From positions 1 through 10,257 of the forward strand of contig JAGXHS010000036.1 in the NCBI GenBank assembly GCA_024636075.1: a stretch of 10,257 nucleotides of DNA. Direction: 5' to 3'. Shown here piece by piece: positions 1 through 5,801 of this stretch; position 1 is the stretch's first letter, and every line of letters begins with the position of its first letter. The DNA comes from Propionibacteriaceae bacterium (GTDB taxonomy: Bacteria; Actinomycetota; Actinomycetes; Propionibacteriales; Propionibacteriaceae). The translations under genes were made by a program, and so were the position numbers. Under the pieces are notes generated by a model, which saw only the letters and a program-made list of their open reading frames with translations, made no database searches and was not told the origin of the DNA.

Positions 1-396
1 GTGCAGGCCCAAACCGACGTGGTGTACCCCGGCTGGTTCAGCTTGGTCGGTGTCGGTGCGTTGCGGGTTGATGTCGGTTTCAGCGCTGTGCAACCCTCGG
101 CCCAGATGATGATGAGCTGTTTCGCCACGTCGTCGTACTACAGCGGCTTCACCGGACGCCGGGATATCAAGTCGACCACGGTCACGATCGACGGCAGGAC
201 GGGGTGGCACCTCAGCTCCGAGATCTACGTCGACCTGCCCAACCTGCCTCAGGTCAGGGGAGATGTGGTCGACGTCATCGTGGTGGACACGGGCGATCCG
301 AAGGCCTTGGGCGTGTTCGTCTCCTCGTACACCATCGACGACACCGGTCGTCAGCAGCTGGTGCAGAACTCGATCGACTCCCTCAGAGTTGGTTGA
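1..396 (+). CDS. C-terminal part of an unrecognised, probably secreted or membrane-anchored protein
   Basis: The reading frame is open at the left edge and ends at a TGA at 394-396, so only the last 131 codons are present. The GTG at base 1 need not be the true start. I do not recognise the family with confidence. The visible part alternates short beta-strand-like hydrophobic runs (DVVDVIVVDTG, GVFVSSYTI) with polar turns, contains GRTGWHLSSEI, and ends in a short helix-like tail (QQLVQNSIDSLRVG). It resembles the C-terminal beta-rich domain of actinobacterial lipoproteins or single-pass membrane proteins with a cytoplasmic or proline-rich N-terminus. That is an impression from composition, not an identified domain. 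No membrane segment is visible in this part. It converges on map with only 32 bases between the two stop codons, and I see no clear terminator hairpin there. Confidence 0.6.
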   Translation: MQAQTDVVYPGWFSLVGVGALRVDVGFSAVQPSAQMMMSCFATSSYYSGFTGRRDIKSTTVTIDGRTGWHLSSEIYVDLPNLPQVRGDVVDVIVVDTGDPKALGVFVSSYTIDDTGRQQLVQNSIDSLRVG

Positions 397-428
397 GGCT
401 GCGGGTCAGTTGCGTCATCTCCGCTCGT

Positions 429-1277
429 TCAGGGCAGCGTGAGGACGTCGGCTCCGTTCGGCGTGACTGCCAGCGAGTGCTCGAATTGCGCAACCCATGA
501 CTTGTCCTTCGTGACGACGGTCCAGCCGTCGTCCCAGACGTCGCTGTGGTAGTCCCCCAAGGTGAGCATGGGTTCGATCGTGAAGGTCATGCCCACCTCC
601 ATCGGCGTGTCCAGTCGGGGCTCGTCGTAGTGCAGGATCACCAGCCCCGAGTGAAAGGTGCTGTGCACCCCGTGGCCGGTGTAGTCCCGGACCACGCCGT
701 AGCCGAATCGCTGGGCGTAAGACTCGATCACCCTTCCGATCACCGAGATCGGCCGACCGGGGCGCACCGCCTTGATGGCCCGCTTCAGCGCCTCCCGAGT
801 GCGATCCGTCAGCAGTTTCGCCTCCTCGGACACATTGCCACAGTAGAAAGTGCCGCAGTTGTCGCCGTGCACGCCGTTCTTGTAGGCAGTGATGTCGATC
901 TTGACCAGGTCGCCGTCCTCCAGCGGCCGGGCGTCGGGGATGCCATGACAGACCACCTCGTTGACCGACGTGCAGATGCTCTTGGGGTACCCCCGGTAAC
1001 CCAGCGTTGAGGGGTACGCGCCGTGGTCGCACATGTATTCGTGTGCCACCGCATCCAGCTGATCGGTGGTGACGCCGGGCGCGATGGCCTTGGCGGCCTC
1101 ATGCATCGCCCGGGAGGCGATCCGCCCGGAGATGCGCATCTTCTCGATCGTCTCCGGGGTTTGCACGTGCGATCCCCGGTACGGTTGAGGTGCCGGTTTG
1201 CCGACGTATTCCGGTCGGCTGATGGATGCGGGAACGCTGCGCCGGGCACTGGTGGGATAGGCCTTGACTGAGCTCAC
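429..1277 (-). CDS. map: Type I methionine aminopeptidase with N-terminal linker
   Basis: A cytosolic metalloprotease of peptidase family M24A that removes the initiator methionine from nascent proteins. With the GTG at 1277 it has 282 residues. All five metal ligands are visible: D128 (KIDITAY), D139 (HGDN), H202 (TGHGV), E235 (FTIEP) and E266 (QFEHS). The active-site histidines are H111 (VCHGIP) and H209. Residues 1-40 form a proline-rich extension (RPEYVGKPAPQPY) that precedes the catalytic fold; such an SH3-binding-like linker is known from mycobacterial MetAP1c and plant enzymes. Start choice: an upstream in-frame GTG at 1298 would add seven residues, but neither start has a good Shine-Dalgarno, and a TACACT -10-like hexamer at 1290-1285 (minus) sits seven bases before the 1277 GTG, favouring a leaderless start there. 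C141 and C146 lie beside a metal ligand, which is unusual. The gene is divergent from the acidic small protein. The identity is certain; the start is not. Confidence 0.97.
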   Translation of the reverse strand: MSSVKAYPTSARRSVPASISRPEYVGKPAPQPYRGSHVQTPETIEKMRISGRIASRAMHEAAKAIAPGVTTDQLDAVAHEYMCDHGAYPSTLGYRGYPKSICTSVNEVVCHGIPDARPLEDGDLVKIDITAYKNGVHGDNCGTFYCGNVSEEAKLLTDRTREALKRAIKAVRPGRPISVIGRVIESYAQRFGYGVVRDYTGHGVHSTFHSGLVILHYDEPRLDTPMEVGMTFTIEPMLTLGDYHSDVWDDGWTVVTKDKSWVAQFEHSLAVTPNGADVLTLP

Positions 1278-1284
1278 CTTTGGC

Positions 1285-1290
1285 AGTGTA
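1285..1290 (-). promoter_or_regulatory. Putative -10 element for a leaderless map transcript
   Basis: On the minus strand this reads TACACT, a full match to the actinobacterial TANNNT pattern. Seven bases separate its last T from the GTG at 1277, so transcription would begin at or one base before the start codon. I see no convincing -35 hexamer. This is an inference from spacing only. If it is right, the alternative GTG at 1298 lies upstream of the transcript and cannot be used. Confidence 0.35.
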
Positions 1291-1340
1291 CCCAGCACCC
1301 CGGAGCACTCGTGAGTAGGATCAAGGAGGCTCGAACGTCA

Positions 1341-1571
1341 ATGACGGACTACTACTATTGCCTGACCCATCACAGGGTGGAGCCGTACGAGGGATGCCGC
1401 AGCGAGGAACGGCTCGGCCCCTATCCCACGAAGGACGAGGCCTCCCATGCATTGGAGAAGGCTCAGCAGCGCAACGAGGAGTGGGAGAACGATCCCCGCT
1501 GGAACGATGACGACGAAGACGACGAAGACGACGACGACGAAGACGAAGGTTGGGGACCTTTCAAGCACTGA
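1341..1571 (+). CDS. Small acidic conserved actinobacterial protein of unknown function
   Basis: Encodes 76 residues. A start at 1341 is chosen because AAGGAGG at 1323-1329 sits 11 bases upstream of this ATG and the product then begins MTDYYYCLTHH, the opening I know for this actinobacterial family. A further upstream GTG at 1311 would place the ribosome binding site inside the gene. The head carries C7, H10, H11 and C19, which could bind a metal ion (inference). It is followed by LGPYPTKDEASHALEKAQQRNEEW (residues 25-48), a strand-helix segment that looks like part of a SPOR-type repeat. Residues 56-69 are entirely Asp or Glu, and the protein ends GWGPFKH. There is no signal peptide or membrane helix, so it is probably cytosolic. 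The function is not known to me. It lies between map and rnpB, and the rnpB promoter begins at or inside its 3' end. Confidence 0.85.
   Translation: MTDYYYCLTHHRVEPYEGCRSEERLGPYPTKDEASHALEKAQQRNEEWENDPRWNDDDEDDEDDDDEDEGWGPFKH
1506..1547 (+). repeat. GAC/GAA low-complexity tract coding the acidic tail
   Basis: A near-uninterrupted run of GAC and GAA codons (plus one GAT) encoding 14 consecutive acidic residues, positions 56-69 of the small protein. The triplet periodicity makes it a candidate for slippage and length variation between strains. It is in frame with the gene, and any change by whole triplets would keep the C-terminal GWGPFKH. Confidence 0.85.
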
Positions 1572-1574
1572 CGC

Positions 1575-1580
1575 TAGACT
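1575..1580 (+). promoter_or_regulatory. Putative -10 element of rnpB
   Basis: TAGACT fits TANNNT, and its downstream end lies seven to eight bases before base 1588, where the P1 helix of RNase P RNA begins. This is the spacing expected for a start site at the mature 5' end. A TTGGGG at 1550-1555 could be a weak -35 with a long 19-base spacer. It would lie inside the 3' end of the preceding coding sequence, whose stop codon is at 1569-1571. Confidence 0.5.
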
Positions 1581-1587
1581 TGTGGAC

Positions 1588-1970
1588 GAACGAGTCGGCC
1601 GGGTGATCGCGGCAGCCGCGAAAGGCGTGTTGTCGAGGAAAGTCCGGACTCCACAGGACACGGTGGTGGGTAACACCCACCCGGGGTGACCCGCGGGCCA
1701 GTGCCACAGAAAAGATACCGCCTGCCGGATGGCAGGTAAGGGTGAAATGGTGGTGCAAGAGACCACCAGCATTCCGGGTGACCGGAGTGGCTCGGTAAAC
1801 CCCACCGGGAGCAAGACCAAGAAGGCTGACGTTTGAGGGCTGTCCGCCCGAGTCACCGGGTAGGTTGCACTGCCCGCAGGCAGAAGGTTGGCGGCAACGC
1901 CAATCGCAGATGGATGATCACCACACCGCTTCGGCGGTGCACAAAATCCGGCTTACAGGCCGGCTCGTTC
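1588..1970 (+). ncRNA. rnpB: RNase P RNA (bacterial type A)
   Basis: The catalytic RNA of ribonuclease P, which removes 5' leaders from precursor tRNAs. The ends are set by the P1 helix: 1588-1600 pairs with 1958-1970 over 13 positions with one U-G pair. Conserved elements in order are GAGGAAAGUCCGGACUCCAC (1635-1654), the CACAGAAAAGAUACCGCC segment (1715-1732), GGUAAACCCCACCGGGAGCA (1794-1813) followed by AGACCAA, GCAGAUGGAUGAUCACC, and ACAAAAUCCGGCUUACAGGC leading into P1. Clear hairpins include CUGCC-ggau-GGCAG, UGGUGGU/ACCACCA, UCCGG-guga-CCGGA, UUGGCG-gcaa-CGCCAA and a P19 stem with a UUCG tetraloop at 1924-1939. The presence of P19 and the GUUUGAGGGCUG...GCCCGAG form of the L15 region are typical of actinobacteria. 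It is about 383 nt long. Its last two bases overlap the stop codon of the opposing RNB gene. Confidence 0.97.
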
Positions 1971-3411
1971 ACACCAAGGCGAAGCGCACCCGGCCGCGTT
2001 TCATATCCACGCGGGTGAGTTTCGCCTCGACGTCAGTGCCCAATTCGAGCCCTTTGCCGCGAATCGGCCCCTCGACGGCCGGTTCGGTCAACAACAGCAC
2101 CCCGTCGCCGTCGCGTTCGTCCAGGTCGACGACGGTTCCGGTGAATATCTCCCCCACCCGGCCGGACAGCACCAGCGCCTCGACCAGATCGACGACACCG
2201 CGCTCGAACTTGTTGGCGCGGCGGTCTGATTTGGTCATCTCGTCCGGCAGGTCAGGCAAGGCGTCCATCACCCACGTGGGCACCGGGGTTCCGGCGCACA
2301 GGTTGACACACACCTCACCGACATAGCGGTCCACCAAGCGTCGTAGCGGGGCGGTGGCGTGCGCATAATTCGCGGCGATGGCGCCATGCACCAGATCCGA
2401 GTTGTCCTTGCCGGGTGTGATCACGGTGTAGCCCGCGCCACGGAAGAGCAGGGTGGCGGCGTTCTTCATCGCCTGGTGGCTCGGCTCGGTGGACTCAAGG
2501 TTGCGAATGAAGTCGGGATAGCTGACCGACCCGGGCCAGGCGATCTTCAGTCCTTTGGCGACGTGCCGCAACCGGTCCGTGGAGTACTGCTCAGCTGCGG
2601 GAAGGGTACGCAGGATCCCCACCTCGGCGTCGAGCATCATCGCGGCGGCGGCCATACCGGTCAACAACGAGATCTGCGCATTCCAGCCTTCCACCAGCAA
2701 CGGGGAACGGAACTTGAGCGTCCAGTCCGCACCGTCGGTGTGCACTTCCTGTTCAGGGATCGACAGTGAGACGCCGCCACGCTCGGCCTCGATCGTCTCG
2801 CGTTTCAGCCCGACCTCACGCAACAGCTGCAGCGACTCGCTGGCCGTTCCTGCGTCAAGGTCAGCCTGCACCTCGGCGTAGGTGAGCTTCTGCCGGTTGC
2901 GCACCAGCGCCGGCGCCACCGTCGCTGATTGCTGATGTCCGTCAGCGTCCAGTGCAATCTGCCACACCAAGGCAGGACGAGCGGCACCATCGGCCAAGAG
3001 GCTGGCCGCCCGCTCGCTCAATGCCGGCGGATGCAATGGGATGCGCTGGTTGGGCGCGTAGAAGGTTTGGCCACGACGGTGCGCCTCGTCGTCGATCGGC
3101 GCTCCGGGCCGCACCCAGGCCGCCACGTCCGCGATGGCGTACCACACCCGGTAGCCCTGTCCCACCCGCTCGATGAACAGTGCCTGGTCCAGATCCATCG
3201 AACCGGGCGGATCGATGGTGACGAAATCCACCTGCGTCAGGTCCTGCTGTACCCGGTCAACAGGCGGCCCCTCGTCGACGGCATGCTCTGCGGCGCGCAG
3301 CACCTCGTCCGGGAACTCTACCGGGACATCCAGTTCGGCGCGGAGCCGGCGAAGCCCGCCCACCAGCCCTGCCGGGATGTCCTGGGGGATCCTGATCTGG
3401 CGTGCTGGCAT
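1969..3411 (-). CDS. RNB-domain (RNase II/R family) 3'-5' exoribonuclease
   Basis: A 480-residue protein with an RNase II-type catalytic domain, expected to degrade RNA from the 3' end in the cytosol. The start at 3411 is an ATG preceded by AGAGGA eight bases upstream. Catalytic signatures: IDPPGSMDLDQAL places D67, D73 and D75 on the magnesium-binding aspartates of E. coli RNase II (D201, D207, D209). The fourth position is Q76 instead of aspartate. YAIADVAAWV (91-100) and the late HATAPLRRLVDRY (351-363, with R357 matching the catalytic arginine) complete the RNB domain. The N-terminus is only about 55 residues before RNB, so the paired cold-shock domains of RNase II/R are absent. Residues 419-480 look like an S1/OB-type barrel. 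This compact form is the usual one in actinobacteria, as I recall. It follows the zinc-ribbon gene by 10 bases, so the two are probably co-transcribed. Its stop codon overlaps the 3' end of rnpB. Confidence 0.93.
   Translation of the reverse strand: MPARQIRIPQDIPAGLVGGLRRLRAELDVPVEFPDEVLRAAEHAVDEGPPVDRVQQDLTQVDFVTIDPPGSMDLDQALFIERVGQGYRVWYAIADVAAWVRPGAPIDDEAHRRGQTFYAPNQRIPLHPPALSERAASLLADGAARPALVWQIALDADGHQQSATVAPALVRNRQKLTYAEVQADLDAGTASESLQLLREVGLKRETIEAERGGVSLSIPEQEVHTDGADWTLKFRSPLLVEGWNAQISLLTGMAAAAMMLDAEVGILRTLPAAEQYSTDRLRHVAKGLKIAWPGSVSYPDFIRNLESTEPSHQAMKNAATLLFRGAGYTVITPGKDNSDLVHGAIAANYAHATAPLRRLVDRYVGEVCVNLCAGTPVPTWVMDALPDLPDEMTKSDRRANKFERGVVDLVEALVLSGRVGEIFTGTVVDLDERDGDGVLLLTEPAVEGPIRGKGLELGTDVEAKLTRVDMKRGRVRFALV
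1977..2027 (+). terminator. Strong stem-loop just downstream of rnpB; possible rnpB terminator
   Basis: Bases 1977-1992 (AGGCGAAGCGCACCCG) pair with 2012-2027 (CGGGTGAGTTTCGCCT): 14 Watson-Crick pairs, one G-U (1984/2020) and one G-A mismatch (1986/2018), enclosing a 19-base loop. It begins seven bases after the 3' end of rnpB. In RNA read from the plus strand position 1984/2020 pairs as G-U; in the opposite transcript it would be C-A, so the fold favours the rnpB direction. There is no U-tract after it, so calling it a terminator is an inference; it may also be an RNA-processing stop. It lies within the last codons of the RNB gene. Confidence 0.4.
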
Positions 3412-3421
3412 GAATTTCCTC

Positions 3422-4177
3422 TTATTGGTCAGTTCGCAGCCCAGACTGTTCGGTGCGCACCAGAATGCGATCGCACTCCTCACAGCGAATCACATCATCC
3501 GGGTCTGCCTCGGCGTAGCGGCGCAGATCGGCCAGGGTGGCTTCCAACTGGCAGCCCAGACAGCGCTTTGCCCGCAACTCGGCGGCGCCGGTGCCGCCGG
3601 TGCGGCCGGCGATCTTGGTGTACAAGGCCAGCAGCTCGTCCGGCAGCAGGCGAGCGCACGCGTCCCGCTCGGCACGCCGTTCGACGAACTCAGTCCCCAG
3701 TTGCTTGCCCTGTTCGTCGCGGGTCCTCATCAGTGCCCGAACCTCTTGTTCGACCTCTGTGCGACGCTCAGCGATCTGATCCCGTTCGGTGGAGGCATCC
3801 TCCACCTGCTGCATCAGTTCAAGCTCGGCGTCCTCCAAGGTGCTGATCCGGCGAGAGAGGTGGTCGATCTCCTCGACCAGACCCGAGAGCGCCTTCGGGT
3901 CGCCGACCGAGCCGTCCTCGACGCGCTTCCTGTTGCGAACCAGCCGCTCGCGGGCCGGCACCAGATCTGACTCCAGGCGATCCATTTCCTTCTCGACATC
4001 GCCCGCCCGGGTCGAGGCAGCCACCAGGTCCTCACCCAGTGTCCCGTGCGTCCTCATCAGATCAGCGATCTGCTGGTGCTCGGGCAACGTGCGCTTCCGG
4101 TGTTCCAGCTGGGCGAGCTGGGTGTCCAGGCTGGCAAGGTCGAGCAATCGTCGCTGGTCCGTGGGATCTGCACGCAT
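3422..4177 (-). CDS. Coiled-coil C4-type zinc-ribbon protein (CT398-like family)
   Basis: A 251-residue protein. The ATG at 4177 has AAAGGA seven bases upstream. Residues from about 5 to 170 are heptad-rich with many Glu, Arg and Leu, which predicts a long antiparallel coiled-coil hairpin. The C-terminal part carries two CxxC knuckles, CLGC (206-209) and CEEC (232-235), separated by 22 residues, forming a zinc ribbon. This layout matches the chlamydial CT398-like family, which is widespread in actinobacteria and is often annotated as a nucleic-acid-binding zinc-ribbon protein. The biochemical role is not established as far as I know. It is the first gene of a minus-strand pair with the RNB exoribonuclease (10-base gap), which is consistent with a nucleic-acid or RNA-linked role. 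The N-terminal start region is divergent from pepP across 149 bases. Confidence 0.92.
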   Translation of the reverse strand: MRADPTDQRRLLDLASLDTQLAQLEHRKRTLPEHQQIADLMRTHGTLGEDLVAASTRAGDVEKEMDRLESDLVPARERLVRNRKRVEDGSVGDPKALSGLVEEIDHLSRRISTLEDAELELMQQVEDASTERDQIAERRTEVEQEVRALMRTRDEQGKQLGTEFVERRAERDACARLLPDELLALYTKIAGRTGGTGAAELRAKRCLGCQLEATLADLRRYAEADPDDVIRCEECDRILVRTEQSGLRTDQ

Positions 4178-4225
4178 GGAGTTGTCCTTTCGGGCGGCCG
4201 TGGGGCCACCAGGTCTCATCCTCGC

Positions 4226-4231
4226 AGCCTA
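4226..4231 (-). promoter_or_regulatory. Possible -10 element for the zinc-ribbon/RNB pair
   Basis: TAGGCT on the minus strand fits TANNNT and would give a leader of about 42 bases before the ATG at 4177. No good -35 is visible, so this is a weak call. Confidence 0.25.
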
Positions 4232-4270
4232 CCCAGCTGCATAGTTCGACGGCCCGCGGCGGAAACCTCG

Positions 4271-4327
4271 TGGGTCCTTCCGGCATCCTATGATGGTCCG
4301 CGGCACACCCGTCGCACGGAGGACCCA
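4271..4327 (+). promoter_or_regulatory. Inverted repeat spanning the pepP promoter and ribosome binding site
   Basis: TGGGTCCTTCCG at 4271-4282 is complementary to CGGAGGACCCA at 4317-4327, giving 11 base pairs with a single bulged T at 4279. The right arm contains the whole Shine-Dalgarno GGAGGA (4318-4323) and the first base of the pepP ATG. The 34-base spacer holds the candidate -10 TATGAT. Two readings are possible: an RNA hairpin that masks the ribosome binding site on transcripts beginning upstream of 4271, or a pair of DNA half-sites for a regulator flanking the promoter. Confidence 0.45.
4289..4294 (+). promoter_or_regulatory. Putative -10 element of the pepP-corA operon
   Basis: TATGAT differs from the TATAAT consensus at one base and would start transcription near 4301, leaving a leader of about 26 bases. 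I see no matching -35 at 17-18 bases upstream. A transcript from here would lack the left arm of the inverted repeat at 4271-4282, so its ribosome binding site would stay free. Confidence 0.4.
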
Positions 4328-5799
4328 TGACATCAGAGAAACAGTCAGCACTGCCCAACCGAGCGAGACCGTTCTCGAAGGCATTCCGTGATTTCGTTCC
4401 CACTGGCTGGGCACCGCACGACGACACCCTTCCCGATCAGCTCCCGGCGTCGGCGGTGGCCGGGCCGCGGCGTGACGACCTGTCGTCCCGATTCCCGGGG
4501 GAACGGCTGGTGATCCCCGCCGGCGGCCTCAGAGTGCGTTCCAACGACACCGACTACCGGTTCCGGCCGCATTCAGCATTCGCGCACCTGACGGGCCTGG
4601 GATCCGATCGGGAACCGGACGCCGTCCTCGTGCTGGAGCCCAGCGACGCCGGGCACAGCTCAACGTTGTACTTCAAGCCGCGGGCACCAAGGACCGACAG
4701 GGAGTTCTACGCCGACCCCCGCTACGGGGAGATGTGGGTGGGACAGCGCGAATCCCTCGATGAGATGAGCGCGTTGACTGGCATCGATTGCGCCGCGATC
4801 AGCGAACTGGACCATGCCCTCGCCAAGGACGCCGATGTCACCGCGATCCGGGTGCTGCGCGAGGCCGACGTGGATCTCACGGCACAGGTTGACGAGTTGC
4901 GCCAAACTGACGCCTCGGACGCTGACGCCGAACTACAGACCGCGCTGTCCGGAATGCGTCTGGTGAAGGACGACTTCGAGGCGGAACAAATGCGCGCCGC
5001 GTGCGAGGCCACCGCCGCCGGATTCGGGGCGGTCGTCGCCGCCATCCCGGATGCGATCGTCAAGGGCCGCGGGGAACGCTGGGTGGAGGGCGTCTTCGCA
5101 CTACACGCCCGGCACGCCGGCAATGCCGTCGGTTACGACACCATCGCAGCTTCCGGGGACCACGCCAACACGCTGCACTGGATCGGCAACGACGGTGACC
5201 TCGTCGAGGGCGATCTGTTGTTGATGGATGCCGGCGTGGAACTGGACACTCTCTACACCGCCGATGTGACCCGCACCATGCCGATCAACGGCACGTTCAC
5301 CGAAGCCCAGCGCAAGGTCTACGACGCCGTGCTGGAGGCTCAGGAAGCCGGTATCGCCGCCGCACAGCCGGGTGCGAGGTTCGCCGACCTGCACGCAGCA
5401 GCCATCGCGGTGGTGGCTCGCCATCTGTCCGAATGGGGACTGCTGCCCGTCTCGCCCGAGGAGTCGCTCAGTGCTGGGGGAGGTCAGCATCGCCGGTGGA
5501 TGGTGCACGGCACCTCGCACCACCTGGGCATCGATGTCCACGATTGCGCCCAGGCTCGCACCCGGGACTACCGGGATGGAACCCTGCAGCCGGGGATGGT
5601 GATCACCGTCGAGCCGGGCATCTACATCAAGGCCACCGATCTGCTGGCCCCCGAAGAACTGCGAGGTATCGGTGTGCGGATCGAGGACGACATCCTGATC
5701 TGCGACGAGGGCAACGAGAACCTCTCCGCCATGCTGCCGCGGACCAGCCACGATGTCGAGCGCTGGATGCAGGGCATCTGGCAGGACGGTGCACGCTGA
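4327..5799 (+). CDS. pepP: Xaa-Pro aminopeptidase (aminopeptidase P, M24B)
   Basis: A cytosolic dimetal peptidase that releases the N-terminal residue when proline is in position two. It has 490 residues. The N-terminal AMP_N domain spans about 45-185 (RFRPHSAFAHLTGLGSDREP) and the pita-bread M24 catalytic domain about 210-475. Metal ligands are D301 (LLMDAG), D313 (TADVTRT), H398 (HGTSHHLG), E429 (VEPGIYI) and E453 (RIEDDIL). The 12-residue step between the two aspartates is one longer than in E. coli PepP; I recall the extra residue in actinobacterial sequences. The roughly 45-residue N-terminal extension is also the usual actinobacterial form. The Shine-Dalgarno GGAGGA (4318-4323) leaves only three bases before the ATG, which is close. 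corA begins two bases after its stop, so the two genes form an operon. With map nearby, the window holds two metallo-aminopeptidases of the same fold. Confidence 0.96.
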   Translation: MTSEKQSALPNRARPFSKAFRDFVPTGWAPHDDTLPDQLPASAVAGPRRDDLSSRFPGERLVIPAGGLRVRSNDTDYRFRPHSAFAHLTGLGSDREPDAVLVLEPSDAGHSSTLYFKPRAPRTDREFYADPRYGEMWVGQRESLDEMSALTGIDCAAISELDHALAKDADVTAIRVLREADVDLTAQVDELRQTDASDADAELQTALSGMRLVKDDFEAEQMRAACEATAAGFGAVVAAIPDAIVKGRGERWVEGVFALHARHAGNAVGYDTIAASGDHANTLHWIGNDGDLVEGDLLLMDAGVELDTLYTADVTRTMPINGTFTEAQRKVYDAVLEAQEAGIAAAQPGARFADLHAAAIAVVARHLSEWGLLPVSPEESLSAGGGQHRRWMVHGTSHHLGIDVHDCAQARTRDYRDGTLQPGMVITVEPGIYIKATDLLAPEELRGIGVRIEDDILICDEGNENLSAMLPRTSHDVERWMQGIWQDGAR

Positions 5800-5801
5800 G
5801 G

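Noticed and set aside
415..1032. Long open frames overlapping map in other frames, up to about 205 codons
   Set aside because: They are shadows of map in high-GC DNA: compositionally biased, with no recognisable motif, while map itself has all catalytic residues.
1338..1856. Minus-strand frame of 172 codons across the acidic gene and rnpB
   Set aside because: It crosses a structured RNA gene and reads the GAC/GAA tract backwards as a Val/Phe run, so it is an artefact.
2929..3970. Plus-strand frames of up to 305 codons opposite the RNB and zinc-ribbon genes
   Set aside because: The minus-strand genes have full catalytic and zinc motifs and good ribosome binding sites. The plus-strand products are Arg/Pro-rich and unrecognisable.
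5433..5801. N-terminal extension of corA into pepP
   Set aside because: The extension is an out-of-frame reading of pepP with biased composition. The CorA family length and the ATG at 5802 directly after the pepP stop support the short form.
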